A DNA stretch of 64,000 nt from CAIWHR01 sp963726765 (GTDB taxonomy: Bacteria > Pseudomonadota > Gammaproteobacteria > Burkholderiales > Casimicrobiaceae): contig CAVSDH010000010.1 in the NCBI GenBank assembly GCA_963726765.1, forward strand, positions 186,001 to 250,000, read 5' to 3'. This document shows, piece after piece, positions 36,490-45,333 of the stretch. The notes below the pieces were generated by a model. The model was not told the DNA's origin and searched no databases. It saw only the letters and a program-made list of their open reading frames with translations. How positions within the stretch are numbered: the stretch's first letter is position 1; each line of letters begins with the position of its first letter. A program made the position numbers and the translations under genes.

Positions 36490-37431
36490 TCAGGCTTTCG
36501 GGGCGTACTGCTTCATCCAGAGCTCGATGCCTTTGACGCAGGCGACCAGCGCGCGATTGACCGGCGTCGGCACCTTCGCCCGCTCGCCCCAGCGAACCAC
36601 CGAGCCGTTGATGAAATCGATCTCCGTCGGCGCGCCCTTTTCGATGCTCTGCAGCATCGATGCCTTGAATTCCTTCGGCAGCCCTTCGCCGGCCAGCACC
36701 CACGCATCGTCGGGCCTGTCGCTCGTCAGCCTCACGCCATGCGCCTTGGCCACGGCAATGCCTTCGGCGATCGCAGCGAGTGCGCACTCGCGAACCTCGG
36801 GGACGTTGTACAGGCCGCCATAGGGCAACCGCGTGATGCCGGACAGCGCGCCGGTGGCGACGTTGATCAGGAGTTTGTCCCACATCGCTCCCGTGATGTC
36901 GGCGCTGACCTCGGTCGGCAGGCCGGCCCGGGAAAAGGTTTCGGCGACGCGCGCGGCGCGCTCCGTGATGCGCCCGTCCAGCTCGCCGATGATCGTGTGC
37001 TTTCCGCGCGTTCCCGCGATCACGTGCCCCGGACCCAGCAGCACGCCCCCGGCGTAGGTCTTCCCGGCCAGCACGCGTTCCCTGCCGACGACATCGGCGA
37101 GGATTTCCTCGTGGCCGAGGCCGTTCTGCAGCGACATGACCACGGTCGCCGGGCCGACGATCGCGCCCGCATTCTCGATCGCTTCGCGCGTGTGAAACGA
37201 CTTTACGAGTACGACGACGAGATCGACCGGTCCGATGCCGTCGGTCGTCGTCGCGGCCTTGACCTTCGCCGTGCGATCCACGCCGCCGTCGCGCAGCGTG
37301 AGGCCCCGGGCGTTCATCGCGTCGACGTGTCCGGCCCAGGCATCGACCAGCCAGACGTCGTTGCCCCCTTCGGAGAGCACGCCGCCGAGGGCGCTCCCGA
37401 GCGAACCGGAACCGAGCATGCAGATCTTCAT
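36490..37431 (-). CDS. Ketopantoate reductase-like protein (PanE/ApbA family, copy 1)
   Basis: 313 residues. The N-terminal NADP-binding motif is CMLGSGSLGSALGGVL (residues 4-19), with the conserved Lys in VKSFHTREA and SLQNGLGHEEIL. The C-terminal helical domain contains DKLLINVATGALSGITR with the Lys-x-x-x-Asn-type catalytic site and EIDFINGSVVRWG. Its location in a catabolic operon, and a paralogue inside the Liv transporter operon, suggest it reduces or oxidises a 2-keto acid other than ketopantoate. It begins 8 nt after the Gfo/Idh stop. Confidence 0.9.
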   Translation of the reverse strand: MKICMLGSGSLGSALGGVLSEGGNDVWLVDAWAGHVDAMNARGLTLRDGGVDRTAKVKAATTTDGIGPVDLVVVLVKSFHTREAIENAGAIVGPATVVMSLQNGLGHEEILADVVGRERVLAGKTYAGGVLLGPGHVIAGTRGKHTIIGELDGRITERAARVAETFSRAGLPTEVSADITGAMWDKLLINVATGALSGITRLPYGGLYNVPEVRECALAAIAEGIAVAKAHGVRLTSDRPDDAWVLAGEGLPKEFKASMLQSIEKGAPTEIDFINGSVVRWGERAKVPTPVNRALVACVKGIELWMKQYAPKA

Positions 37432-37439
37432 GGCCGCGC

Positions 37440-38508
37440 TCACGCGGTGCTCACGACGCGGCCGGTCTTCGCCGCCTCGACGATCGCATCGACCACGCGC
37501 AGGTTCGCGAGGCCGTCGCGCGCGCTGACGAGCGGCTTCGCGCTGCCACGGATTACATCGGCAAAATGCGCAATCTGCCGTTCCAGCGGATCGGCCGGCT
37601 CGAGCGCGATGACGCTCTTCTCGAGCGCCTTGTGCCACGACTGGTCCGCGGCGGCACGGTATCTCTGCAGGCGCATCGTGGGAATGGCCAGCGATCCGAA
37701 CGTGCCCGCGACGAGGTAGCAGTCGTCCTCGTCGGTGTGCGCCTTCGCGTAACGCGGATCCTCGCCGGACGTGTGCTCCCAGCTCCGGTCGGACGCCGCG
37801 GTGTCCGACAGCATGAAGGTGCCGAGCGCGCCGCTGGCGAAGCGAAGTGCGATGGCGGCCGTGTCCTCGACCGCGTGTTTCCGGGTCGCGTTCGACGTGA
37901 ACGCCTGCACAGCGACGATTTCGCCGCACAGCGATCGCAGGTTGCCCACCTCGTGAATCATGTTGAGCAGGATCGGGCCGCCGCCCGGCTCGCGCCGCCA
38001 GGCATGACGCACCGTCGAAGTAGCCCTCGTTCTCGGCCTTGTAGAAGAGCACGGTGCCCGTGACGGCAACGATTTTCCCGAGCACGCCGCTCCCGATGAC
38101 CTCGACGGCCTTCGCCATGATCGAGCTGTGCCGGCGATGATGGCCGACGAGCACCGGCACGTTGGCCGCCTCCGCCGCGGCGCAGAGACGGATTCCGGCA
38201 TCGAGCGTGTGCGCCACCGGCTTTTCGACGAGCACAGGCACTTTCGCGACGATGCATTCGAGCGCCTGGTCGACGTGCATCTGGTTCGGCGTCGCGAGGA
38301 CGACGCCGTCCGGCCGGTCCCGGGAGAACAGTGCGTCCAGCGATCCGTAGAGCGGCACCCCGAGCGAACGCGCGTAATCGGCGGCTGCCGGAACCGGGTC
38401 GACGAGGGCCGACAGCTTGCACTGCGGATTCCTCACGATCATTTCGACATGCCGCTTGCCGATCTGGCCGGCGCCGGCAACGGCGATGCGGACTGTGGAC
38501 GTGGTCAT
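37440..38508 (-). CDS. Gfo/Idh/MocA oxidoreductase, first gene of the long operon, one frameshift
   Basis: About 355 residues after correction. The start is MTTSTVRIAVAGAGQIGKRH, with the conserved Lys in VLVEKPVAHT and the catalytic-domain part GGGPILLNMIHEVGNLRSLC. The C-terminus is FADVIRGSAKPLVSARDGLA. The frame changes near 38008, where FDG runs into RHAWRREPGGGP; dropping one G restores it (1069 nt, 3n+1). It is the promoter-proximal gene downstream of regulatory unit P1 at 38566-38618. The small remnant at 62061 matches the N- and C-terminal ends of this type. Confidence 0.88.
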
Positions 38509-38565
38509 GAGGGGATCTTGGGAGACGCAGGGCTGGTCGACGCGCGTCGATTCCGTCGTCGTGCC

Positions 38566-38618
38566 ACGATAGAATCGTGCATCAATTTTGTCCATGCAAT
38601 GAGCTTAATGTGCCTCAT
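38566..38618 (-). promoter_or_regulatory. Promoter/operator unit P1 (LysR-type, shared motif)
   Basis: Read on the minus strand: dyad ATG-N5-CAT, six bases, core CATTGCATGGACA containing -35 TGGACA, 17-bp spacer, -10 TATCGT. The start codon of the first operon gene (38508) is about 50 nt past the expected transcription start. The same 53-bp architecture occurs at 46834 and 53509. Sequence identity and spacing are directly visible; control by the LysR protein is inferred. Confidence 0.6.
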
Positions 38619-38651
38619 TGCAATTACCAATAACGGATGCAGGTGAGCGGT

Positions 38652-39806
38652 TTACTCCGCGAGCGTGGCGTCGGTCCAGGCGCCGCCGTTCCGGTGCGAG
38701 GCGACGGCGGCTTCGATGAATTTCATGGCGATCACGCCGTCACGCGCCGTCGCAAACGACGTGGCGTTCGGGTTGGCGAGCCTGCCTTCGCGGCGTGCGC
38801 CGATCACCTCGGCCGCATCGGCATAGAGATTGGCGAACGCGCCGAAATAGCCTTCCGGGTTGCCCGTCTTGGTGCGCGACAGGTAGCGCGCAGCCTCGCA
38901 CAAGTACCCCTCGCCCCGGCGCAGCGTGCGATACGGCGCATTGTCCGCGCGCAGGTGAAGCTCGTCCGGCCGCTCCTGATCCCAGTGCAGGCTGGCCTTT
39001 TCGCCGAACACGCGGATGCGCAGGCCATGGCCATTGCCGGCGGCGACCATGCTGCACCACATCATGCCGCGCGCACCGCCGCGAAAGCGCATGTTGACGA
39101 GAGCGTTGTCGTCGGCCGCTCGCCCGGGAACCATCGCCGACAGTTCCGCGGAAAGCGCTTCTATTTCCAGCCCGGTGATCCGGCGCATCAGATGATGCGC
39201 GTGCGTGCCGATGTCGCCCAGGACCGTCGACGGTCCGGCAATCGCCGCGTTGACGCGCCACGCCATCTTCGCGTCGCCTTCGGCCTCGAGCAACCGGTTG
39301 CGCGTCCCCTGCGCGTACTCGACGGAGACCACGCGAATCGCGCCGAGTGCGCCGGACTGCACCTGGTGCCGCGCTTCCGCCACCATCGGGTAGGCGCTGT
39401 AGTTGTGCGTCAGAGCAAACAGAACTCCGCGTTCCGCCGCCGCCTTCTCGATGGCGATCGCCTCGGCGAGCGAATTCGTCATCGGCTTGTCGCAGATGAC
39501 GTCGATGCCGTTGCGGATGAAAGCAAGGCTTGCCGACGCGTGGGTGTCGTTCGGCGTGACGATGGCGACGCACTCGATGCCGTCGATCCGGCGCGCTTCG
39601 GCCGCCGCCATCTCGCTGAAGTTTGCGTAGATCCGGTCGGGCGCGATCGCGAGTTCCTCGCCCATCGCGCGATTGGCGTCGCCATGACGGGAAAAGGCGC
39701 CCGCCACCAGATCGAAGCGTGCGTCGAGACGCGCCGCACGGCGATGGGACGGTGCAATTCCCGCGCCGGGGCCGCCGCCTACCATTCCGAGGCGTAGTGA
39801 CCTCAT
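38652..39806 (-). CDS. Gfo/Idh/MocA oxidoreductase (GGGPGAGIAPSHR type)
   Basis: 384 residues, longer than its neighbours. The opening is LRLGMVGGGPGAGIAPSHR, with the conserved Lys in ICDKPMTNS (Asp in place of the usual Glu before Lys), NYSAYPMVAEARHQV and GDIGTHAHHLMRRITGLEIE with candidate catalytic His residues. The C-terminal part (ARYLSRTKTGNPEGYFGAFA) matches the larger oxidoreductases found in polyol and glycoside-oxidation clusters. Its ATG lies 2 nt after the hydratase stop, so it is the last gene of the SBP-Liv operon driven from P2. Confidence 0.92.
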   Translation of the reverse strand: MRSLRLGMVGGGPGAGIAPSHRRAARLDARFDLVAGAFSRHGDANRAMGEELAIAPDRIYANFSEMAAAEARRIDGIECVAIVTPNDTHASASLAFIRNGIDVICDKPMTNSLAEAIAIEKAAAERGVLFALTHNYSAYPMVAEARHQVQSGALGAIRVVSVEYAQGTRNRLLEAEGDAKMAWRVNAAIAGPSTVLGDIGTHAHHLMRRITGLEIEALSAELSAMVPGRAADDNALVNMRFRGGARGMMWCSMVAAGNGHGLRIRVFGEKASLHWDQERPDELHLRADNAPYRTLRRGEGYLCEAARYLSRTKTGNPEGYFGAFANLYADAAEVIGARREGRLANPNATSFATARDGVIAMKFIEAAVASHRNGGAWTDATLAE

Positions 39807-39808
39807 GA

Positions 39809-40594
39809 CTATCGAATCTCCACCGTCAAAGTCAATAGATCGCCGAAGCGCGCCACGAACGTTTCGCCGGTGTGCAACGGCGTGGGCGTCGTGAGCGAGC
39901 CCGTCGACAGCAAATCGCCTGCCGCCAGGCCGATCCCGCGTTCGGCGAGCCCGTTGACCGTTTCGACGAGAATGTCGGTCGGGTCGCGACGGAACTCGCC
40001 CTTGTAGGTTTCGATCGCCGGGCCGCCGTCGACCCGGGCGTCTATCGGCAGGGTTGCGAGATCCGTCCCGCGCCAATCAGCGATGCCCGCGGCGACGACG
40101 TACGCTCCACCCGCGCCGTTGTCGGCTATCGCATCGTGCGTCGTGAACTTGCGACTGGCCGCACCCATTGCATAGCGCGAGCCCGCGATCTCGAGGCCGG
40201 GGTGCAGCACGAGATGGGGTTCGAGCTCGGCGCGCGTGTAGGGGCGGTTCCTCGGCGGCACGTCCTGCCCGAAACGGAACGCGAATTCACATTCGATCTT
40301 GAAACCGTCGTACATCACCGCCGGAACCCGCGCGGGGCTTGCATAGAGCCGCGGCTCGAACAGCCGTCCGACGATCGGACCGTCGTGCCCTTCGAGGATC
40401 TGCACGGCGCGCACCGCCGCTCCTACCTTCCATCCGACGACGCGCTCGCCCAGGATCTCGGCGACCCGGTCCTGAACGGCGAAGGCATCTGCTCGGTTTC
40501 GCGGCGCAGCCTCGGCGACGGGAAGCGGAATCGTTCCGCCGCTTCGCCAGGCTTCGGCCAGCGATCGCGCAAGCTGTTCGTGCATGGGTTGCAT
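39809..40594 (-). CDS. 2-oxopent-4-enoate hydratase / fumarylacetoacetase-fold enzyme
   Basis: 261 residues of the MhpD/XylJ/4-oxalocrotonate decarboxylase group (FAH C-terminal fold). Metal-site segments are ECEFAFRFGQDVPP (Glu-x-Glu) and the downstream DNGAGGAYVV. The N-terminus ADAFAVQDRVAEILGERVVG and WKVGAA are also family-like. These enzymes hydrate 2-hydroxy-dienoates or decarboxylate oxo-diacids at the end of ring-cleavage pathways. This one is 35 nt after LivH, in the same operon. No ring-cleavage dioxygenase is visible nearby except the unassigned VOC proteins. Confidence 0.88.
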   Translation of the reverse strand: MQPMHEQLARSLAEAWRSGGTIPLPVAEAAPRNRADAFAVQDRVAEILGERVVGWKVGAAVRAVQILEGHDGPIVGRLFEPRLYASPARVPAVMYDGFKIECEFAFRFGQDVPPRNRPYTRAELEPHLVLHPGLEIAGSRYAMGAASRKFTTHDAIADNGAGGAYVVAAGIADWRGTDLATLPIDARVDGGPAIETYKGEFRRDPTDILVETVNGLAERGIGLAAGDLLSTGSLTTPTPLHTGETFVARFGDLLTLTVEIR

Positions 40595-40629
40595 CGAATT
40601 CTCCGTGCTTCGGCGCCGCGTGGCCGTGT

Positions 40630-41521
40630 TCACGCCTTCGTCTTCGCAAGTACGCCGAACAGGCCCGCCGGTCGCACCATCAGCACGATGATGAGCAGGA
40701 TGAACGCGTAGATGTCCTTGTAGTTGCCCGAGAGGTAGCCCGCGCCGAGGCTTTCCGTGACGCCGACCAGGAGACCGCCCAGGACCGCGCCCGGAAGGCT
40801 GCCGAAACCGCCGATCACCGCCGCCGCGAATGCCTTGATCAGCACGCCGATCCCCATCAGCACCTGCACGTAGTTGATCGGGCCGACGAGGACGCCCGCC
40901 GCCGCGCCGAGCGCACAGGCGACGCCGAAGATCACCGAGATCGTGAGCCCGACGTCGATGCCCATCAGCGCGGCGATCTCCTTGTTGCCGGCCACGGCGC
41001 GCACGGCGAGACCCAGCCGCGTCTTCTTGAGAAATACGTGCAGCGCGGTCATCAGCGCGAGTGCCGCCAGCACGATCCACACATACGCTGCCGGCAGCGT
41101 GAGGTTGCCTATCTCGATCGGCATGCCGTAGCTCACCGGGAACGGCAGCGCTCTTGCTCCCCAGATCAGGAACGCGACGTTCTGCAGCACGATCGACATC
41201 CCGAACCCGCAGATCACCATCGCCATGCCCGCGACGGTGTACCCGCCGCCGCCGCGCAGTATTCGCCGGTAGAACACGCGCTCGATGAAAGACGCCGACA
41301 AGTCCCGTCACGATCATCGAGCCCAGCAGGACCAGCGGGAGCGGCAGCTTCAGCTTTTCGTAGATGACGAGTCCTATGAACGCGCCGAGCATGTAGATTT
41401 CGCCGTGCGCGAAATGGACGACGTCGAGCCCGCTGTAGATGAGCGAGATGCCGATGGCGACGAGCGCATACACCATTCCGATCGACAGGCCGACGATGAC
41501 GAGGTCAGTGAAATAGGACAT
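40630..41521 (-). CDS. livH: LivH-type ABC permease (set 1), one frameshift
   Basis: Inner-membrane permease of the branched-chain amino acid (HAAT) ABC family, about 297 residues. It starts with IGMVYALVAIGISLIYSGLDVVHFAHGE and, after the break, continues FIERVFYRRILRGGGG and ends LIIVLMVRPAGLFG. At 41288-41290 a TTT (minus strand) should be TT: dropping one T gives GLVGVFIERVFYRR. The EAA-like loop GIDVGLTISVIF and several membrane helices are present. It pairs with LivM at 44119. Confidence 0.88.
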
Positions 41522-41548
41522 TCCCTCTCCTTCGCGCTCTGCCGGTGC

Positions 41549-42304
41549 TCAAAGCGCCATCTTCGCGTCGCGGTCGGCGACCGTCCCGCCGAGATACGAC
41601 AGGCGAACGGCATCGTCGCTGATCATTTCTTCCGCGGGCCCTTCGATGTGGATGACGCCGTCCTTGATCACGTAGCCGTACTCGGCCAGCAGCAATGCCA
41701 TGCGCACGTTCTGCTCGACCATGAGCAGCGTCATGCCCTCGCGGCAGATGCGGCCGATCGTCCGGAAGATCTCGAGCACCACCTGCGGGGCGAGCGCGGC
41801 GCTGGGCTCGTCCAGCAGCATCATCTTCGGCTCGGACATGAGGCCGCGTCCGATGCACAGCATCTGCAGCTGGCCGCCCGAAAGCGTTCCGGTCAGCTGC
41901 CGCCGCCGCTCCTTGAGGATCGGAAAATATTCGTACGCTCGCTCGAGGCCGCGCGCGCGCGCCGCGCGTTCCGGCTTCACGTGCGCGCCGAGCAGCAGGT
42001 TCTCCTCGACGCTCATCGCGGGATACGCCTCCTTGCCCTGCGTCACCTGGACCAGGCCGCGTCGGACGATCTTGTCGGGGCGCAGGCCGTCGATGCGCTC
42101 ACCGTCGAACACGATCGAGCCGCTCCAGGGCTTGATGAGGCCGGACAGCGCCTTCAGCATCGTCGATTTGCCGGTGCCGTTGCCGCCCAGCAGCGCGACG
42201 ATCTGCCCGCGCGCGACGTTGAGCGAAACGCCGTTCAGGATCTGCACGCTGCCGTAGCCGCCGACGACGTCGGTCGTGGTCAGCATCGATTCCGTTGCGG
42301 TCAC
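41549..42304 (-). CDS. livF: LivF-type ABC transporter ATPase (set 1)
   Basis: 251 residues from the GTG at 42304, chosen because GTGA overlaps the PanE-like stop and GGGAGAG lies just upstream; ATG 42286 is the alternative. It has Walker A LLGGNGTGKST, the Q-loop VTQGKEAYPAMSVEENLLLG, the ABC signature LSGGQLQ, Walker B MMLLDEPSAAL and the switch His-equivalent VEQNVRMAL. It energises uptake with LivG. Gene order LivM-LivG-PanE-LivF-LivH is interrupted by the reductase gene. Confidence 0.94.
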   Translation of the reverse strand: MTATESMLTTTDVVGGYGSVQILNGVSLNVARGQIVALLGGNGTGKSTMLKALSGLIKPWSGSIVFDGERIDGLRPDKIVRRGLVQVTQGKEAYPAMSVEENLLLGAHVKPERAARARGLERAYEYFPILKERRRQLTGTLSGGQLQMLCIGRGLMSEPKMMLLDEPSAALAPQVVLEIFRTIGRICREGMTLLMVEQNVRMALLLAEYGYVIKDGVIHIEGPAEEMISDDAVRLSYLGGTVADRDAKMAL

Positions 42305-43332
42305 GATCTCTCCCGCGTTCCCGTCGAATCCGGGTTTGGGCCCGGCGTCGCGTAGCGGGATTCGAGCCCTTTCACCACGGCGATCATCGTGTCTATGGTC
42401 GGGGTCGGAACGCCATTCTCGCGGCCGAGCCGCGATACGGAGCCGTGGATCGTGTCGATCTCCGTCCTGCGTTTCTTCGCGATGTCGGCCGCCATCGACG
42501 ACTTGCTCGCACCGGTGCCGCCGCCGCCGACGCTGGTGAGCCTGTCGAAGATCGCACGCTTCTCCTCGTCGCTGAGCAGGATGCCGCAGGCGCGTGCGAC
42601 CGCCGCCGTTTCGTCGAGCGCGCGCAGGATCGCGGTGCGAAGTTCCGGCACGGCGACCATCTCGGCCGACGTCATGTCGGTCGCCGCCGATACTGCTCCG
42701 AGCGCGACGTTGCCGAGGAGCTTCTGCCATTTCTCCTTCTTGATGTTCGCGCTGGCGATCGTCGGCAGCCGATGCTGCGTGAAGGCATCGGCGATCGCCA
42801 CCGCACGTTCCGAGAGGCCTCCCCCCAATTCGCCGATATAGCTCGGCAGGTCGCCGAAGTTGCGGATGACGCCGGCCTCGACAACGACCGCGCCCTGCGC
42901 CGTCAACCCGCCCAGCACGTGCTCCGGCCCGAAGATGCCCCCCAGCACCTCCTCGTTGCCGAGCCCGTTCTGGAACGAGATGACGGCGGTCGAAGGCGCG
43001 ACGACGTGTGCGATGGAACGCGCGGCCGCATCGTTCGCGAACGCCTTGCACTGGAAAAGCACGACGTCGGCCTCGGTCACCGTCCGCGGATCGAGCGTCG
43101 CGGCGACGCGCACGGTCCGGTCGCCTCCGTGTCCGACGATCTTCAGTCCGTGACGATTGACGGCGTCGACGTGCTCCTTCCACACGTCGACGAGCGTGAC
43201 GGCGAGGCCGCCCTCGGAGAGCAGTCCGCCGAACAGGCTGCCCATGGCGCCGCCGCCGACGATCACCGCTTTCGGTTGGTCAAAGCCCATGGTGAGAGGT
43301 GGCGTGCCGGAACTCGGATTGGCCGGCGTCAT
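42301..43332 (-). CDS. Ketopantoate reductase-like protein (PanE/ApbA family, copy 2) inside the Liv operon
   Basis: 343 residues if the ATG at 43332 is used (it overlaps the LivG stop as ATGA); ATG 43290 would give 329. The NADP motif is IVGGGAMGSLFGGLL, with the conserved Lys in FQCKAFAND and SFQNGLGNEEVLGG. The C-terminal domain has KLLGNVALGAVSAATDMTSA and EIDTIHGSVSRLG. It is paralogous to the protein at 36490. Its location between two ATPase genes, overlapping both, means it is translated with the transporter. This hints that it acts on the imported compound. Confidence 0.9.
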   Translation of the reverse strand: MTPANPSSGTPPLTMGFDQPKAVIVGGGAMGSLFGGLLSEGGLAVTLVDVWKEHVDAVNRHGLKIVGHGGDRTVRVAATLDPRTVTEADVVLFQCKAFANDAAARSIAHVVAPSTAVISFQNGLGNEEVLGGIFGPEHVLGGLTAQGAVVVEAGVIRNFGDLPSYIGELGGGLSERAVAIADAFTQHRLPTIASANIKKEKWQKLLGNVALGAVSAATDMTSAEMVAVPELRTAILRALDETAAVARACGILLSDEEKRAIFDRLTSVGGGGTGASKSSMAADIAKKRRTEIDTIHGSVSRLGRENGVPTPTIDTMIAVVKGLESRYATPGPNPDSTGTRERS

Positions 43333-44129
43333 GCGGACCGCAGGTACGCCCGCACCTCGGCGTCGTCCATTTCCTTGCCGAGATAGGCCTCGATCACGCG
43401 ATGGTCGTCCTTGATCGCCGCGGGCGGGCCTTCGGCGATCTTCTCGCCGTGCTCCAGCACCGACACGATGTCGCACGTGTCCATCACGACCTTGAGGATG
43501 TGCTCGATGATGATCAACGTGAGTCCGAAGCGGTCCTTGAGCGCCATGACGGTCTCGAGCAGCTTGTCCAGGTTGACCGGGGAGAGCCCGGCGGCGGGCT
43601 CGTCCAGCATCAGGAGCTTCGGCCGCATCGCCATCGCGCGCCCGAGCGCCAGCAGGCGACGCTGCCCGCCCGACATCTGGCCCGCGGGCATCCGCGCATA
43701 GTCGGCGAGTCCGATGAACGACAGCAGGTCCATCATCTCGGCCCGCACGCGGCGCTCCTCCTGCCATACACGCTTCCGGCCGACGATCGCCGAGGCGGTG
43801 CCGTAATGCGTGTGTTGGTGATGTCCGACCAGCAGGTTCTCGAGCACCGTCATCTGCGAAAAGATGCGCAGCATCTGGAACGTGCGGGCGACGCCACGAT
43901 TCGCGATTTCGTGCGGCTGCAGGTTCGTGACGTCCTCGCCGTCGAAGAACATCGTGCCGCCCGGCTCGGGCGTGTAGACGCCGGAGATCAGGTTGAACAG
44001 CGTGCTCTTGCCGGACCCGTTCGGACCGATGATGCCGCGGATCTCGCCCGCCTCGAGCGACAGATCGACGTTCGACACGGCGACGAGGCCGCCGAACCGC
44101 TTCGAAAAGCCGGTGACCTCAAGCAGCAT
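43329..44129 (-). CDS. livG: LivG-type ABC transporter ATPase (set 1)
   Basis: 266 residues. Walker A is IIGPNGSGKST, followed by RGVARTFQMLRIFSQMTVLE, the ABC signature MSGGQRRLLALG, Walker B LLMLDEPAAGLSP and IEHILKVVMDTCD. The BCA ABC TP C-terminal extension (YLGKEMDDAEVRAYL) is present. It overlaps LivM by 11 nt and the PanE-like gene by the ATGA. The frame is clean. Confidence 0.94.
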   Translation of the reverse strand: MLLEVTGFSKRFGGLVAVSNVDLSLEAGEIRGIIGPNGSGKSTLFNLISGVYTPEPGGTMFFDGEDVTNLQPHEIANRGVARTFQMLRIFSQMTVLENLLVGHHQHTHYGTASAIVGRKRVWQEERRVRAEMMDLLSFIGLADYARMPAGQMSGGQRRLLALGRAMAMRPKLLMLDEPAAGLSPVNLDKLLETVMALKDRFGLTLIIIEHILKVVMDTCDIVSVLEHGEKIAEGPPAAIKDDHRVIEAYLGKEMDDAEVRAYLRSA

Positions 44130-45150
44130 TCTTGTTCGCCTTCCGGATGGCGATGAAACCGCGCGTGACGAGGTACCGATCGATCAGGCCGCCGATTCCG
44201 GTCGGCATGTACATGACGGTCAGCACGATCACCATGCCGAACATCAGCAGCTGGTACTGGTAGTAGTCGCGCGTGAGGTCATAGATGATCGTCACGATGA
44301 TTGCGCCGATGATGCCGCCCCAGATGTGGCCGATGCCGCCCAGCACGACCATCAACAACACGGTCACCATTTCCACCAGCGTGTAGCTGTTGGGATGGAC
44401 GAAGCCCGGCGTCATGTGCGCGGCGAGGCTGCCCGCCGCCCCCGCGTACAGCGCGCTGATGACGAAGGCGAGCAGCTTGTACTTGCGCACGTTGATGCCG
44501 GCGGCCGCTGCCGCGAGCGGATCCTCGCGCAATGCCTTGAACGCGCGGCCGATGTTCGAGCGCAGCATGCAGAAGGAGAAGTAGACGCCCGCCAGCGCGA
44601 TCGGCATGACGACGTAGTAATACCTTACGTGCGTGTCGAGGCTGAATCCGAAGAGGCTCGGCGGCGGAATGTCGCTGTAGCCGACCGAGGCGCCCAGATA
44701 GTCGGTGGCCGAAACGAAGATGCGAACCGACTCCGCGAGGCCGAGTGTCGCCAGGGCCAGGTAGGCGCCTTCGAGCCGGAAGGAAGGAATGCCGACTAGG
44801 GCGCCCGCCAACGCCGTGACGAGCATTGCACCTGGCAGCGCGACCCAGAACGGCATGCCGAACTTCGTCGCGAGCACCGCGGACGTGTACGCGCCGATGG
44901 CCATCAAGGCGATGTGGCCGACGGTGACCTGGCCGGCGAATCCCTTCACGATGTTCAACCCGACCGCCAGGATGACGTTGATCAGGATGAGGTCGAGCAG
45001 AAAGCGCTGGTAGTCGTTGAAGGTGATCCACGGCAGCGGAATCATTGCCGCGAACCCGATCAGCCACGGCGTGAGGTGCCGCGCCGTGGTGACGCGCATC
45101 AGCCCGCCCTCCGTCACCGGCGCGACCTCGACAGGCACGTCGTCGTTCAT
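44119..45150 (-). CDS. livM: LivM-type ABC permease (set 1)
   Basis: 343 residues from the ATG at 45150 (AAGG 8 nt upstream); an in-frame ATG at 45222 would add 24 residues. Hydrophobic helices run throughout, with NIVKGFAGQVTVGHIALMAIGAYTS, the EAA-like loop IGRAFKALREDPLAAAAAGI and VEMVTVLLMVVLGGIGHIWG. It forms the transmembrane pore with LivH. The order and spacing are typical of HAAT systems. Confidence 0.92.
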   Translation of the reverse strand: MNDDVPVEVAPVTEGGLMRVTTARHLTPWLIGFAAMIPLPWITFNDYQRFLLDLILINVILAVGLNIVKGFAGQVTVGHIALMAIGAYTSAVLATKFGMPFWVALPGAMLVTALAGALVGIPSFRLEGAYLALATLGLAESVRIFVSATDYLGASVGYSDIPPPSLFGFSLDTHVRYYYVVMPIALAGVYFSFCMLRSNIGRAFKALREDPLAAAAAGINVRKYKLLAFVISALYAGAAGSLAAHMTPGFVHPNSYTLVEMVTVLLMVVLGGIGHIWGGIIGAIIVTIIYDLTRDYYQYQLLMFGMVIVLTVMYMPTGIGGLIDRYLVTRGFIAIRKANKNAA

Positions 45151-45273
45151 CGGGTTGCCTTCGCGCTGCGCGCTCCGGTATTCGCCCTCGGGACGGCCCT
45201 GCGGGCTCATGCGGGGTTCCACGGGGTCAATTGCTGCGGAAACGCGGCACAGGGTCGCCGGGCGGAACGAGCA

Positions 45274-45304
45274 CGCCGGGCGAGATTCGCCGCCTCGCCC
45301 GGCG
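45274..45304 (-). repeat. Strong stem-loop between binding-protein gene and livM
   Basis: A perfect 11-bp inverted repeat, CGCCGGGCGAG / CTCGCCCGGCG, with a 9-nt loop. It lies about 30 nt after the binding-protein stop. There is no T-run, so it is not a standard terminator. Hairpins at this place often protect the upstream message and give more binding protein than permease; that role is inferred. Confidence 0.5.
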
Positions 45305-45333
45305 CCGATCCGTTCATCGGCTGCAGACCCCGG

